DNA of 63,967 bases. Source: Bordetella petrii (GTDB taxonomy: Bacteria; Pseudomonadota; Gammaproteobacteria; Burkholderiales; Burkholderiaceae_B). The DNA is taken from positions 1 to 63,967 of the forward strand of contig WMBV01000031.1 of NCBI GenBank assembly GCA_017745595.1, in the 5' to 3' direction. Below are positions 17,401 to 24,025 of this stretch, in pieces (position 1 is the stretch's first letter; every line of letters starts with the position of its first letter). The position numbers and the translations under genes were made by a program. The notes under the pieces were generated by a model that saw nothing but the letters and a program-made list of their open reading frames with translations, was not told the origin of the DNA and made no database searches.

Positions 17401-17911
17401 CGAATTGAGCTTGGTTATAAGCCTCTGGTAGCCCCTTGGACTTAAACAGGATGCCTAGCAAGGCAAGCCTTACCCTATCGCCCGCGCCCGCGCCAAGCTT
17501 TCCTGCGGCGGCATGCAGGCTACCAATGCGTTTGCCTTGAGTGCTGAGTTCCTTTAGCGCATCGCGTACGCTATCGGGCAAGGTCGCCAGGCTGCGTGCC
17601 GTTGCGCCATCATCGAATGTGTAATCTGTCCATAAGGTTCGCAGCATCTTGGCTAGGTGTGATTTACCGCTGCCATAGAAGCCCGAAATCCAGATACCAG
17701 GTTGCTCCGCTTGATTACCCAGATTACGTAGGAATTGCTCTAAGATGGTGGCCAACCCCTTTTCGTATTGGCCATCACAGACAAAGGTTTCCAACTCGTA
17801 GCGCAGGATCGCTTGCGAAGCGGCTGAGTGATCTTCCGAGACCTCGGCGACGCCGTGATTGGCCAGGTGCGTTTCCTGAGGCGCCTTCTGATAAATGTCT
17901 TTGTTTAGCAT
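14450..17911 (-). CDS. brxC: BREX P-loop ATPase BrxC
   Basis: A 1153-residue BrxC/PglY-type ATPase, normal length for the family. Walker A is GFYGSGKS (77-84) and Walker B is LIVLDEVQQY (262-271). The long C-terminal half is helical with no recognisable catalytic site. It is essential for BREX defence and is thought to work with PglX, PglZ and BrxB in a large complex. It begins 29 bp after brxB and overlaps pglX by 4 bp. Confidence 0.93.
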   Translation of the reverse strand: MLNKDIYQKAPQETHLANHGVAEVSEDHSAASQAILRYELETFVCDGQYEKGLATILEQFLRNLGNQAEQPGIWISGFYGSGKSHLAKMLRTLWTDYTFDDGATARSLATLPDSVRDALKELSTQGKRIGSLHAAAGKLGAGAGDRVRLALLGILFKSKGLPEAYNQAQFVLWLQQEGILHTVKTSLQMAGRTLGQELPHMYVSGHLAKALLAARPDLAATEAEVRRLIKEQFPQKTDVSSDEMTLAIESALTVDGKFPLTLIVLDEVQQYIGTDAERAFQVQEVTETLTKHFKGKLLFVGTGQSALSGMPNLQRLMGRFPVAIQLGDWDVENVTRQIILAKKPSAQLQVEKVWRDNLGEISRHLRGTKLEHVTADETLMTSDYPLLPVRRRFWERVLRSIDATGTVSQLRSQLRVVHEAVLATANAPLGHVVSGDFLYDQIAANLVSTAQLPKEVYENVQRFASGDDHAQLKAKLLKLIYLINKLPADTALDIGLKATEDTLADLLVTDLAQGSGPLRQALPALLHELQADDRLIMALAGSHGMEYRLQTRESSAWYDTYRAQETELKAAPQRIEQKRAELLKTRLGDVLKKVRVTQGKDNVERRLIPTYDENLPRDHAQNLYLWIQDGWQTDEKSVVAEARRQDATDPTLFVFLPAQNKTELANAIVALEAAKATLQKKGSPTTEEGRDAQRSMESRQHTAERDLGELLDQLLIGARVFQSSGQEATDGSDLAERINRAAKSSVIRLYSQFDAADDANWNKVLDEARKGNLEALKAVGHTQETDKHPVCQKILAYIGPGKRGAEIRDQFDSAPYGWPRDAIDGALYALLATGHLKATDASSRPVDVKSLDRAKLTQASFQRESVTITPPQLIKIRKLFNAIGVSCQPKEELQKVPVVLAKLREQAQQASGPAPAPETPDLSTIESIEAQSGNAQLLELHTHQELLTDLSKTWVDTAASIQKRLPAWRNLLDLLHYAKDLGPYATLNAEVRAIVAQRSLLSEPDPVRPLLDETVKLLRQALSAKLQQYQEVFQAQQAQLNNDTEWLKLDDSQRQSLSAEHHLDTPELPTLSTPEQLQDALDSCGLDHWATKTQALPGRFEAARQAAIALLKPNVVYVNLPRRTLNDEAELRNWLAEVESLLSEKIKQGPVAL

Positions 17912-17940
17912 ATTGTTTTCCGTTTTCTCAGTATGTCGCG

Positions 17941-18504
17941 TCAGGGCTTAGCCACTAGGGGTACCGCTAAATAATTCCAACCATCACGGGCGTCTAGTAG
18001 GCGGTAGCTATGCGTTTCGGGGTGGTGCTCTCCAGGGAAAAACACCAATAGCCGTCCAGGGATGGCATCTTTGATGTCTTCTACCAGGGTTGATACTCTA
18101 ACTAGCCCAAATAGTGTGCCGACACCCAGCAGAGCGACCACAGTATCTGGCCCCGCTTCGGCCTGGATACGGGCCTTGAGTTGGGCGCTCAGATCGGCCA
18201 TGAACTCACTCAGTTCGCCTGTTTGATAACCGGCCAGGTCTTCGGGAGATTCAAAATAGGCATCACGGTATTCCTGAGCCGCCATCCATGTCGGGAAAGC
18301 GTCTGTGATATCCAGCAGCAGCCATGCTTTGCCAGCCTGTGTGGTGGCAAGTTCGAACTCCCCAAGATTGGCTCGCAAGCGTAGTTCATCGGTCTTGTCA
18401 TAGACAGCGAAGATTACGCGCTGAATGGCGGCCAAGCCAGACTGCCAGGGGACGGTCAGATGGTCGCGCCACGCTGTGACCAGCTTGGAAAGCTTAGAGG
18501 ACAT
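17941..18504 (-). CDS. brxB: BREX protein BrxB (DUF1788)
   Basis: A 187-residue DUF1788 protein, the expected size. It has the family's pattern of an N-terminal basic helix, a central QYR/YFE-rich region and VALLGVGTLFGLVRVS followed by an LLVFFPGE strand. No catalytic motif is evident. BrxB is a conserved small component of type 1 BREX that associates with BrxC and PglZ. The start overlaps brxA by 11 bp. Confidence 0.9.
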   Translation of the reverse strand: MSSKLSKLVTAWRDHLTVPWQSGLAAIQRVIFAVYDKTDELRLRANLGEFELATTQAGKAWLLLDITDAFPTWMAAQEYRDAYFESPEDLAGYQTGELSEFMADLSAQLKARIQAEAGPDTVVALLGVGTLFGLVRVSTLVEDIKDAIPGRLLVFFPGEHHPETHSYRLLDARDGWNYLAVPLVAKP

Positions 18505-19312
18505 GAGCGATCTCCTGGCGAATATGTTCTTCTTCAGCGGTTAATGCATCCGGGAAGCGAATCTCTTGTACACCGCCAGCATTCATGAACAGCAGCAATC
18601 CCCGATTGGATGCTGCGAGCGTGAGGCGCTCTAGCTCGTCGGTGGGCAGTTGGAAACAACCTAACCAGTCGGAGGTGAACAGGCGAGGGCCGCTGCGTCC
18701 TTCCAAGAAGCCTAGAAACAGCCATAGGGTCAACGCTTCGGGAGTCAGGCTTGGTTGACTACGCGTTTTACGTACGTGACCTTGGAGAAAACCTGCCGCC
18801 GTCCAGGTGCCCGCCGTATTTTGTGCAAACGACTTGAGTGAAGCGGCACTGAATCGATCTGGATGTGTTTTAGTCAAGTATTCTTCTATCGCCGTTCGCT
18901 GGACGGTTGCCCCCATGGGCTGGGCTAATACGAATGCTTGGGTATCACGTAGCAAGGGATCGCGTGCTAGCGCTAGCCCTAGGGCCAATAACGGTTGGGC
19001 CGCTTCATTTAGCGTCCATAGTCTGCGCAGTAATCGGAAAATCGGATTACTGGGGGATAGGTCGTAAAGTGTGCTCAGATGGCGTAAGGACAACTGACGC
19101 GCTTTTTTACTGGCTTTACCGAGAATATTGTCATCTAGGACGGCCTGAGCATAGTCTGGCTTTTGGGCGGTGATCTCGGTGTGCGCCAACAAGCGGCGCA
19201 AATCATCCAGCATCATGGTCCGAGCAGCATGTGGTCCATTGGAACCAAAGCGAAACCCTAGTTTGGTCAGCAATGTTTCCCTGAGCTCTGAGGTGGGTAG
19301 GGAAGTTTTCAT
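18494..19312 (-). CDS. brxA: BREX protein BrxA (DUF1819)
   Basis: A 272-residue DUF1819 protein, related in fold to the RNA-binding antitermination factor NusB and known to bind DNA. The family pattern LPTSELRETLLTKL...LLAHTEI...RLLRRLWTLNEAAQPLLALGLAL is visible. It is required in some type 1 systems. Its ATG lies inside the brxR stop (4-bp overlap), tying its translation to the regulator. Confidence 0.9.
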   Translation of the reverse strand: MKTSLPTSELRETLLTKLGFRFGSNGPHAARTMMLDDLRRLLAHTEITAQKPDYAQAVLDDNILGKASKKARQLSLRHLSTLYDLSPSNPIFRLLRRLWTLNEAAQPLLALGLALARDPLLRDTQAFVLAQPMGATVQRTAIEEYLTKTHPDRFSAASLKSFAQNTAGTWTAAGFLQGHVRKTRSQPSLTPEALTLWLFLGFLEGRSGPRLFTSDWLGCFQLPTDELERLTLAASNRGLLLFMNAGGVQEIRFPDALTAEEEHIRQEIAHVL

Positions 19313-20214
19313 AAGGTCGCCTTGGTGAGGGTTGGGTCCTGGTAACCAGGTGCCACGATTGCATTTTCCACACCGTATAGTGCGAGTGAGTCTTTAAGCC
19401 ATAGGCGGTATTCAGGGCCGCGCAGACTATGGTCTGGGGAACAGTCAACACTGTATTTACGTAACGCATAGCCAACAATGGCTGCACGCAGCTTGAGGCG
19501 CAGTACACCGTCCGTCATCCTGTAATCCATCTGTGTAATCTCGGGGTGAGGCTGATCAGGGTGTGGCACCAGCTCTAATTCCACGATGCGGGTCCACTGA
19601 ATATCCTGCTCAAACAGTTCGTCGCGAGCCGGGGGCCGCTCTATGCAAACTGTGGGATTGTGGATGCGGGTAAGAACGAAGTCTCGGAATTGCAGGCTCT
19701 TGCGATCAAAGGCCCGAACATGCCAGCGCAGGCCTGTGTTTAGCAGCGCAAAAGGCACGATCTCACGTGTAGAGTGACCACTGCTGACTGCGTGATACTG
19801 AATACTCAGTGCCTGCTTGCAATGGATTGCCCGAGTAATCGACGACAACACGTCTTGGCTTGGTAGAGACAAGCTACCCGGTACTGCGCAGGGGAGCAGC
19901 GCTTCGGATGATGGCGCGCTCGTGTCACCTTGTTGTTCGACTAACCAACTGAGCACTTGGTCAGCTGGTATGGGAAAGAGAGGTTCGAAAGAAGCCCCAA
20001 GTAGATAACGCTTGGTCTTGTCGTCATAGACAATATTGTTAGGGGCGAGATCTTTATAGAGCGCGAGATCGCGCGAAGCGGCCGCTGAAGCGATACCGAA
20101 CCGTTGCATCAGAGCAGGCCGTTGTATTTCGCCTAGGAAACGCAAGCGTAGCTCGACATGCTTGAGTCGATCTTTTTGAGCCTGCGAGAGATTAGCCAAC
20201 GAGTCTGGATGCAT
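19309..20214 (-). CDS. brxR: BREX transcriptional regulator BrxR (winged helix-WYL)
   Basis: A 301-residue protein with an N-terminal winged helix (about 15-80, containing RFGIASAAASRDLALYKDLAP), a central WYL domain (about 120-200, with QYHAVSSG and ALLNTGLRWHVRAFD) and a C-terminal dimerisation domain. BrxR proteins are autorepressors that control BREX expression and may respond to a ligand bound by WYL. It is the first gene of the operon and overlaps brxA by 4 bp. Confidence 0.9.
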   Translation of the reverse strand: MHPDSLANLSQAQKDRLKHVELRLRFLGEIQRPALMQRFGIASAAASRDLALYKDLAPNNIVYDDKTKRYLLGASFEPLFPIPADQVLSWLVEQQGDTSAPSSEALLPCAVPGSLSLPSQDVLSSITRAIHCKQALSIQYHAVSSGHSTREIVPFALLNTGLRWHVRAFDRKSLQFRDFVLTRIHNPTVCIERPPARDELFEQDIQWTRIVELELVPHPDQPHPEITQMDYRMTDGVLRLKLRAAIVGYALRKYSVDCSPDHSLRGPEYRLWLKDSLALYGVENAIVAPGYQDPTLTKATL

Positions 20215-20246
20215 GAAGCTGCCAAGAAAGGGACAATTTCGGCCAG

Positions 20247-20283
20247 TTTATCGGATTGGGTAGGTTGTGTCATCAAAATGATG
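20247..20283 (-). promoter_or_regulatory. Candidate BREX promoter with overlapping operator
   Basis: Reading the minus strand, TTGATG (20271-20276) and GATAAA (20247-20252) are 18 bp apart, as a weak sigma-70 promoter. CATCA-AAA-TGATG (20271-20283) is a palindrome covering the -35 element, a suitable place for BrxR to repress. Prediction by eye. Confidence 0.35.
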
Positions 20284-20327
20284 TGGTCTTTATTTAAAAC
20301 GTAACTTCATGTCTTGTTTTCTGGGTA

Positions 20328-20682
20328 AGTGCCTTTGGAGAGTTAGACCACCCTGTGGGTGGTAAGGGCGCTCGCCGCGCAGGCCAGCATTTACAGTCAA
20401 TGCATATCGGGCCGTCCGTTCCCATTGCCCTGAGCTCGTCGCCCAAAACGCCGACAGTACCGCCGTCCGTGTCTGCTGCCCGGGCTTTCGCGGCATAAAC
20501 GGCTTCCTCCCCGCTATGCGGGTCCCCTCCATATATTCCACGTTCCTGTTCATCCGCCTCGTCCAGCAGTTCAGCACGGCAAGGCGACGAACTCACGGCA
20601 ACGGCGGCAACACCGCAGGGGTCGTATTACTGCGAACGCCGAAAACCTACAACCAGGCTCGGAATCTTCGGCCCCGGTCAGC
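20328..20682 (+). promoter_or_regulatory. Repeated leader, copy 1 (upstream of radC-like gene)
   Basis: Shared landmarks with 21411-21807, in the same order: AGTGCCTTTGG (20328-20338); a hairpin (here ACCACCC-TGT-GGGTGGT, 20347-20363); GGGCGCTCGCCG (20366-20377); GGCGACG(G)AACTCACGG (20583-20598); CGGCGGCAA (20602-20610); and GGCTC..GAATCTTCGG..CCGGTCAGC (20656-20682). About 35 bp separate it from the radC start. The shared elements are non-coding and suggest a common control module for early-entry genes. Confidence 0.6.
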
Positions 20683-20716
20683 AGGGAAATCAATCGGTTT
20701 TTGGAGGAACAGGAAA

Positions 20717-21250
20717 ATGGAACGAGTGAACGATAGTGCGGCGTTGAGCTACATCAATATGGACGCCGGGAAAACCTTGTATGTGCGCAGTACATCGGGT
20801 CGGTACAAGGCTGCAACGGATTCGGATGTATTGGCGGCGGCGCGGGTGGCTGCTGAAACGCTGATCGGCGAGCAGGTGGACATGAGCAATCCCAGCGTCG
20901 TGAAACAGTTCTTTCAGGCCAAGCTATCCGGGATGGGGCATGAGGTGGCTGCGGTGCTGTATCTCAATAACCGATGCAAGGTTATCCGATATATGGAAAT
21001 GAGCCATGGCACATTGACGCAGGCCAGCGTTTATCCGCGCGAAATCGTGAAAGCAGCGCTGCGCTTGGATGCCGGGGCAATCATCATGTCGCATAACCAT
21101 CCTAGCGGAACCCTTGAGCCCAGTGAGGCCGATCTGGCCTTAACGCGACATTTAAAACATGCGTTGGCTTTGGTTGATGTCCGTGTGCTGGACCACATTA
21201 TCGTGGCAGGCGCGAACGCCACATCGTTGGCCGAACGCGGTCAAGTGTAA
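20717..21250 (+). CDS. radC: RadC-like JAB/MPN domain protein
   Basis: A 177-residue protein of the short RadC family common on ICEs and plasmids. It has the JAMM metal site: E76 (GHEVAAVLYL), HNHPSG (126-131) and D139. It lacks the N-terminal helix-hairpin-helix region of chromosomal RadC. Function is unproven; such proteins are linked to DNA metabolism of incoming elements. I chose the ATG at 20717 (GGAGGAACAGG upstream) over a longer frame that would run into the leader. A cluster of hairpins follows the stop. Confidence 0.88.
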   Translation: MERVNDSAALSYINMDAGKTLYVRSTSGRYKAATDSDVLAAARVAAETLIGEQVDMSNPSVVKQFFQAKLSGMGHEVAAVLYLNNRCKVIRYMEMSHGTLTQASVYPREIVKAALRLDAGAIIMSHNHPSGTLEPSEADLALTRHLKHALALVDVRVLDHIIVAGANATSLAERGQV

Positions 21251-21255
21251 AACCG

Positions 21256-21292
21256 GCACACAGTACGGTGGCACGGCCACCGTACTGTGTGC
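21256..21292. repeat. 17-bp perfect inverted repeat after radC
   Basis: The left arm 21256-21272 pairs perfectly with 21276-21292 around a 3-nt loop (ACG). It starts 6 bp after the radC stop. No T-run follows, so it may protect an mRNA end or fold as single-stranded DNA. Confidence 0.7.
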
Positions 21293-21312
21293 GGCAAAAC
21301 CATCCAAAGAGT

Positions 21313-21360
21313 TGGGCCCACCCCGCCAAACGTTTGATCACGTTCGGCGGGGTGGGCTCA
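21313..21360. repeat. Long G+C-rich inverted repeat
   Basis: GCCCACCCCGCC (21316-21327) pairs with GGCGGGGTGGGC (21346-21357). The inner AACG/CGTT pairing extends it, and the outer bases extend it to about 16 bp. The central loop is TTTGATCA. It is the second of three consecutive hairpins. Confidence 0.7.
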
Positions 21361-21374
21361 ATACCATAGATATC

Positions 21375-21406
21375 GCCCGGCAGACTTCTTGGTCTGCCGG
21401 GCTTTT
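21375..21406 (+). terminator. Intrinsic terminator
   Basis: GCCCGGCAGAC (21375-21385) and GTCTGCCGGGC (21392-21402) form a perfect 11-bp stem with a 6-nt loop, followed by TTTT. It ends the radC transcript before the second leader copy. Confidence 0.8.
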
Positions 21407-21410
21407 AGTT

Positions 21411-21807
21411 AGTGCCTTTGGCACGTATCTCTTGAAAGCCCACTTCAACCCCCAGTGAGAGCCGCGCCAAAGCGCGGCTAGGGGCGCTCGCCGGGCGGCC
21501 GCCGTGTGTGGGGTCATCGCTTCGGCTGGGCCGCTGTTCCGTCTTCCGTGAGTTCCGTCGCCTAAACCCCCGACGTGTATCACTGCGCTTCTCTCGACAA
21601 GGGGTGTGCTCCGCCTGGTACTCACCCGGTCCTTGCACTGCGTTTCAGGCTGCGGCTTCCGTGCCAGCCCCTTTCTGGTCGGCGCTACGTGATCCAGATC
21701 GGTACGGCGACGGAACTCACGGAAGACGGCGGCAAGACCGGGAAACCAACGTAGACCCTAACACGGCGGATTTACGTTCCGGCTCAAGAATCTTCGGATC
21801 CGGTCAG
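21411..21807 (+). promoter_or_regulatory. Repeated leader, copy 2 (upstream of DUF3560 gene)
   Basis: It repeats the landmarks of the radC leader in order: AGTGCCTTTGG (21411-21421), a hairpin AGCCGCGC/GCGCGGCT (21460-21479), GGGCGCTCGCCG (21482-21493), GGCGACGGAACTCACGG (21706-21722), CGGCGGCAA (21727-21735) and the GGCTC..GAATCTTCGG..CCGGTCAGC block (21781-21807). It also shares a 21-base block (21700-21720, two mismatches) with the ICE left end (333-353). No gene is supported in 21251-21842. Confidence 0.6.
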
Positions 21808-21842
21808 CCGAACAGGCATCAACCCTCAATTGGAGTCAGATC

Positions 21843-22634
21843 ATGAACAGTTATGAAGCGAAGCAAGCGACACGCAAGGCACGTTATGAAACCCGCGCGG
21901 CACAGGCGCAACAGCAAGCTGACACCCGCCACGCGCAGGCTATCCCGTTCGGGCAGCCGATTCTGGTGGGCCATCACTTCGCGCGGGCCGACCGACGCTA
22001 TCGGGAACGGGGCAATCAGGGATACCAAAAGTCGTACGCGCTGCAGAAGCAGGCAGAGCATTACGCCAGTAAGGCCGACGCGGTAGGCAAGGGCGGAATC
22101 TCCAGCGACGACCCGGATGCCATCGCGAAACTCAAGGCTCAGTTGGCGCAATTGCAGGCCAAGCAGGATGTCATGAAGAAGTTAAACGCCATTTTGCGCC
22201 GCCATGCCAAAGCCGATGCCGAAACGCGTGTATCGATGCTGGTGGCTTCGGGCCTGGTGGATAGCGAGCGCGCTGCCAAACTGATTACCCCTGACTTTGC
22301 GGGCCGTGTTGGGTTTGCCTCGTACCAGCTACAGAACAACAACGCCAACATGCGCCGCGTGGCAGATCGCATCAAACAACTGGAAGCGCTGGCCGAGCAG
22401 CCCGAGCGGCAGCGTAGCGGTAATGGCTATGTCTATCGCGAGGATCCGCAAGACAACCGTACCCTGTTTTTGTTTGAAGGCAAACCAGCCAAGGATATTC
22501 GCGACGTGCTCAAACGTCACGGCTTTCGGTGGAGTCCGACGCGCAATGCCTGGGCACGGCAGCTAACAGGTAACGCGCAATGGGCGGCCCGAGAAGTAAT
22601 ACGCGTGCTGGACAGCACCCCAACGCAGCATTAA
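21843..22634 (+). CDS. DUF3560 domain protein
   Basis: A 263-residue protein. The N-terminal 110 residues match DUF3560 (MNSYEAKQATRKARYETRAA, then IPFGQPILVGHHFARADRRYRER). A coiled-coil region (about 95-120, KLKAQLAQLQAKQDVMKKL) follows. The C-terminal 60 residues (KDIRDVLKRHGFRWSPTRNAWARQLT) look like a small nucleic-acid-binding fold seen in plasmid leading-region proteins. It is common on plasmids and ICEs beside ssb, radC or ardC. Function unknown. It lies between the leader and ssb. Confidence 0.8.
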   Translation: MNSYEAKQATRKARYETRAAQAQQQADTRHAQAIPFGQPILVGHHFARADRRYRERGNQGYQKSYALQKQAEHYASKADAVGKGGISSDDPDAIAKLKAQLAQLQAKQDVMKKLNAILRRHAKADAETRVSMLVASGLVDSERAAKLITPDFAGRVGFASYQLQNNNANMRRVADRIKQLEALAEQPERQRSGNGYVYREDPQDNRTLFLFEGKPAKDIRDVLKRHGFRWSPTRNAWARQLTGNAQWAAREVIRVLDSTPTQH

Positions 22635-22683
22635 CCCACTCGCTCCGGATTGAACGCGTCTGGGGCAACTTCGACCTCAACCT

Positions 22684-22690
22684 AAAGGAG
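22684..22690 (+). promoter_or_regulatory. Shine-Dalgarno deciding the CTG start of ssb
   Basis: AAAGGAG lies 7 nt upstream of CTG (22698). The CTG frame gives [13 protein letters not shown] after the initiator, the standard Ssb N-terminus. The TTG at 22707 would be too far from this site and would lose three conserved residues. Confidence 0.6.
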
Positions 22691-22697
22691 AATTACC

Positions 22698-23153
22698 CTG
22701 GCTTCATTGAATCGAGTCACATTAATCGGAAATCTGGGCAAGGATCCCGAACTGCGCTATACCGCAGAGGGGGCCGCCGTATGCGCGGTATCTATTGCTA
22801 CGAGCCACCATTGGAAGGATAAGTCTAGCGGCGAGCGCCGCGAAGAAACCGAATGGCACCGCGTGGTGTTTTATGGCCGATTGGCCGAGGTGGCCGGAGA
22901 GTATCTGCGCAAGGGCCGCACGGTCTTTGTGGAGGGTCGGCTGAAAACCCGCAAATGGCAGGATGCAGACAACGGCATCGACCGTTACAGCACGGAGATT
23001 GTCGCCGAGCAAATGCAGATGTTGGGCGGTCGTCCTGATGGCCAGGCGGGTGAGTCCAAGGCCGAGCCTGCTGCCCGAGCTAAGAGTCAGAGCGGTAAGG
23101 GCAAATCGGCTGCCGCTCCAGTAGAGGATGAGCCGTCAGATATTCCGTTCTGA
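22698..23153 (+). CDS. ssb: Single-stranded DNA-binding protein Ssb
   Basis: A 151-residue Ssb. The OB-fold covers residues 1-110 ([52 protein letters not shown]). A flexible linker follows, and the acidic tip ends SDIPF, which recruits repair and replication proteins. The apparent start is CTG at 22698. In conjugative elements such Ssb proteins protect incoming single-stranded DNA and can dampen the SOS response. It is the last of three early-entry genes and ends at a terminator. Confidence 0.92.
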   Translation: MASLNRVTLIGNLGKDPELRYTAEGAAVCAVSIATSHHWKDKSSGERREETEWHRVVFYGRLAEVAGEYLRKGRTVFVEGRLKTRKWQDADNGIDRYSTEIVAEQMQMLGGRPDGQAGESKAEPAARAKSQSGKGKSAAAPVEDEPSDIPF

Positions 23154-23199
23154 TTTATTGATAGGTTCCAGGTCGGGTATTCCGGCCTGGTTAGTTTTG

Positions 23200-23225
23200 A
23201 AGCCCGGCATCGTCCGGGCTTTGTT
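23200..23225 (+). terminator. Intrinsic terminator after ssb
   Basis: AAGCCCGG (23200-23207) pairs with CCGGGCTT (23214-23221), followed by a T-rich stretch. Confidence 0.75.
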
Positions 23226-24025
23226 GCGTCTTGGCCTAGTGGATGTCTTCACTGGCTATGTGTGCATTGGTGGTTGATTCTGGCTGCGTATCGTTATCCA
23301 GCCGACCCTTCCCAGGCTGTGCCTGGGGCCCTGCTGCGTGACACTGCCTACCCGCTTTCGGGGTCAGGCAGGGACGTTTGTCCCCAAATTCGCTGCGCTC
23401 ATTTGTGGCCTTAAACGTCCCACACATGACGCACCCCTGGCAGGGTACCGAAAGCGCTTTCCTTTCAAGAGTTTGCGTAGGATTGGAAAATATCGTGTCG
23501 TAGGTCAAATAGCGCTACAAATGCGCGCAGAGCGTTGATTTATGGGAAAAATATCCAGCTATATGTGTAGCCGTGTGGGATGTAGACGAGGTGACACTAT
23601 CAGGATTGCAGCGGCTACAGATCTTTCCCTCTGCGGTCAGCCTGCAGCTTGGCCGCGTAAATCATACGCTGACGATACGAGTTGACTATATATAGTTAGC
23701 AATAGTCAAACATAATGAGGACAACTTGCCTTCTGAACATCGCACAGAGTGCGTGGCGTAAGTTGGGCCGTGAATTGATCTCTATAACCAACTCTGTTCT
23801 GATTTTAAGTCGGAGCTACATTCGAATGTCAATCAACGCCAGGCAGACTTACTCCACAATGGGGTAAAAAATCGCTGTTACTAGCGTGACGTTGGCGCGC
23901 CATTAAGCGATGTAGTCCGCGGGCTTGATGTATTTTCCTGTATAAAAAAACAGATGAAACGGGAGCGACATTTAGTTACAGTGAGGAACGATAACGATTA
24001 GAGCCAATGGTCGGCCAAAAATAAT
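23226..24025. other. 800-bp non-coding region, possible oriT/promoter area
   Basis: No convincing gene. Visible elements are a hairpin CCCAGGC-TGT-GCCTGGG (23311-23327), a GGCTGCGTATCGTTATCCAG stretch just upstream that faintly recalls IncW-type nic regions, and a 12-bp palindrome ACTATATATAGT (23685-23696). The right half is A+T-rich and presumably drives the three-Cys-motif genes. Between the early-entry genes and the relaxase side, it is a reasonable place for oriT, but this is unproven. Confidence 0.35.

Noticed and set aside
20290-20596. Two overlapping 95-100-codon minus-strand ORFs upstream of brxR
   Set aside because: They lie in the repeated non-coding leader, have low-complexity composition and no family resemblance.
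21405-21846. ORFs in both strands between radC and DUF3560 genes
   Set aside because: The region is a hairpin-rich leader matching the one before radC; the ORFs are not conserved between the two copies.
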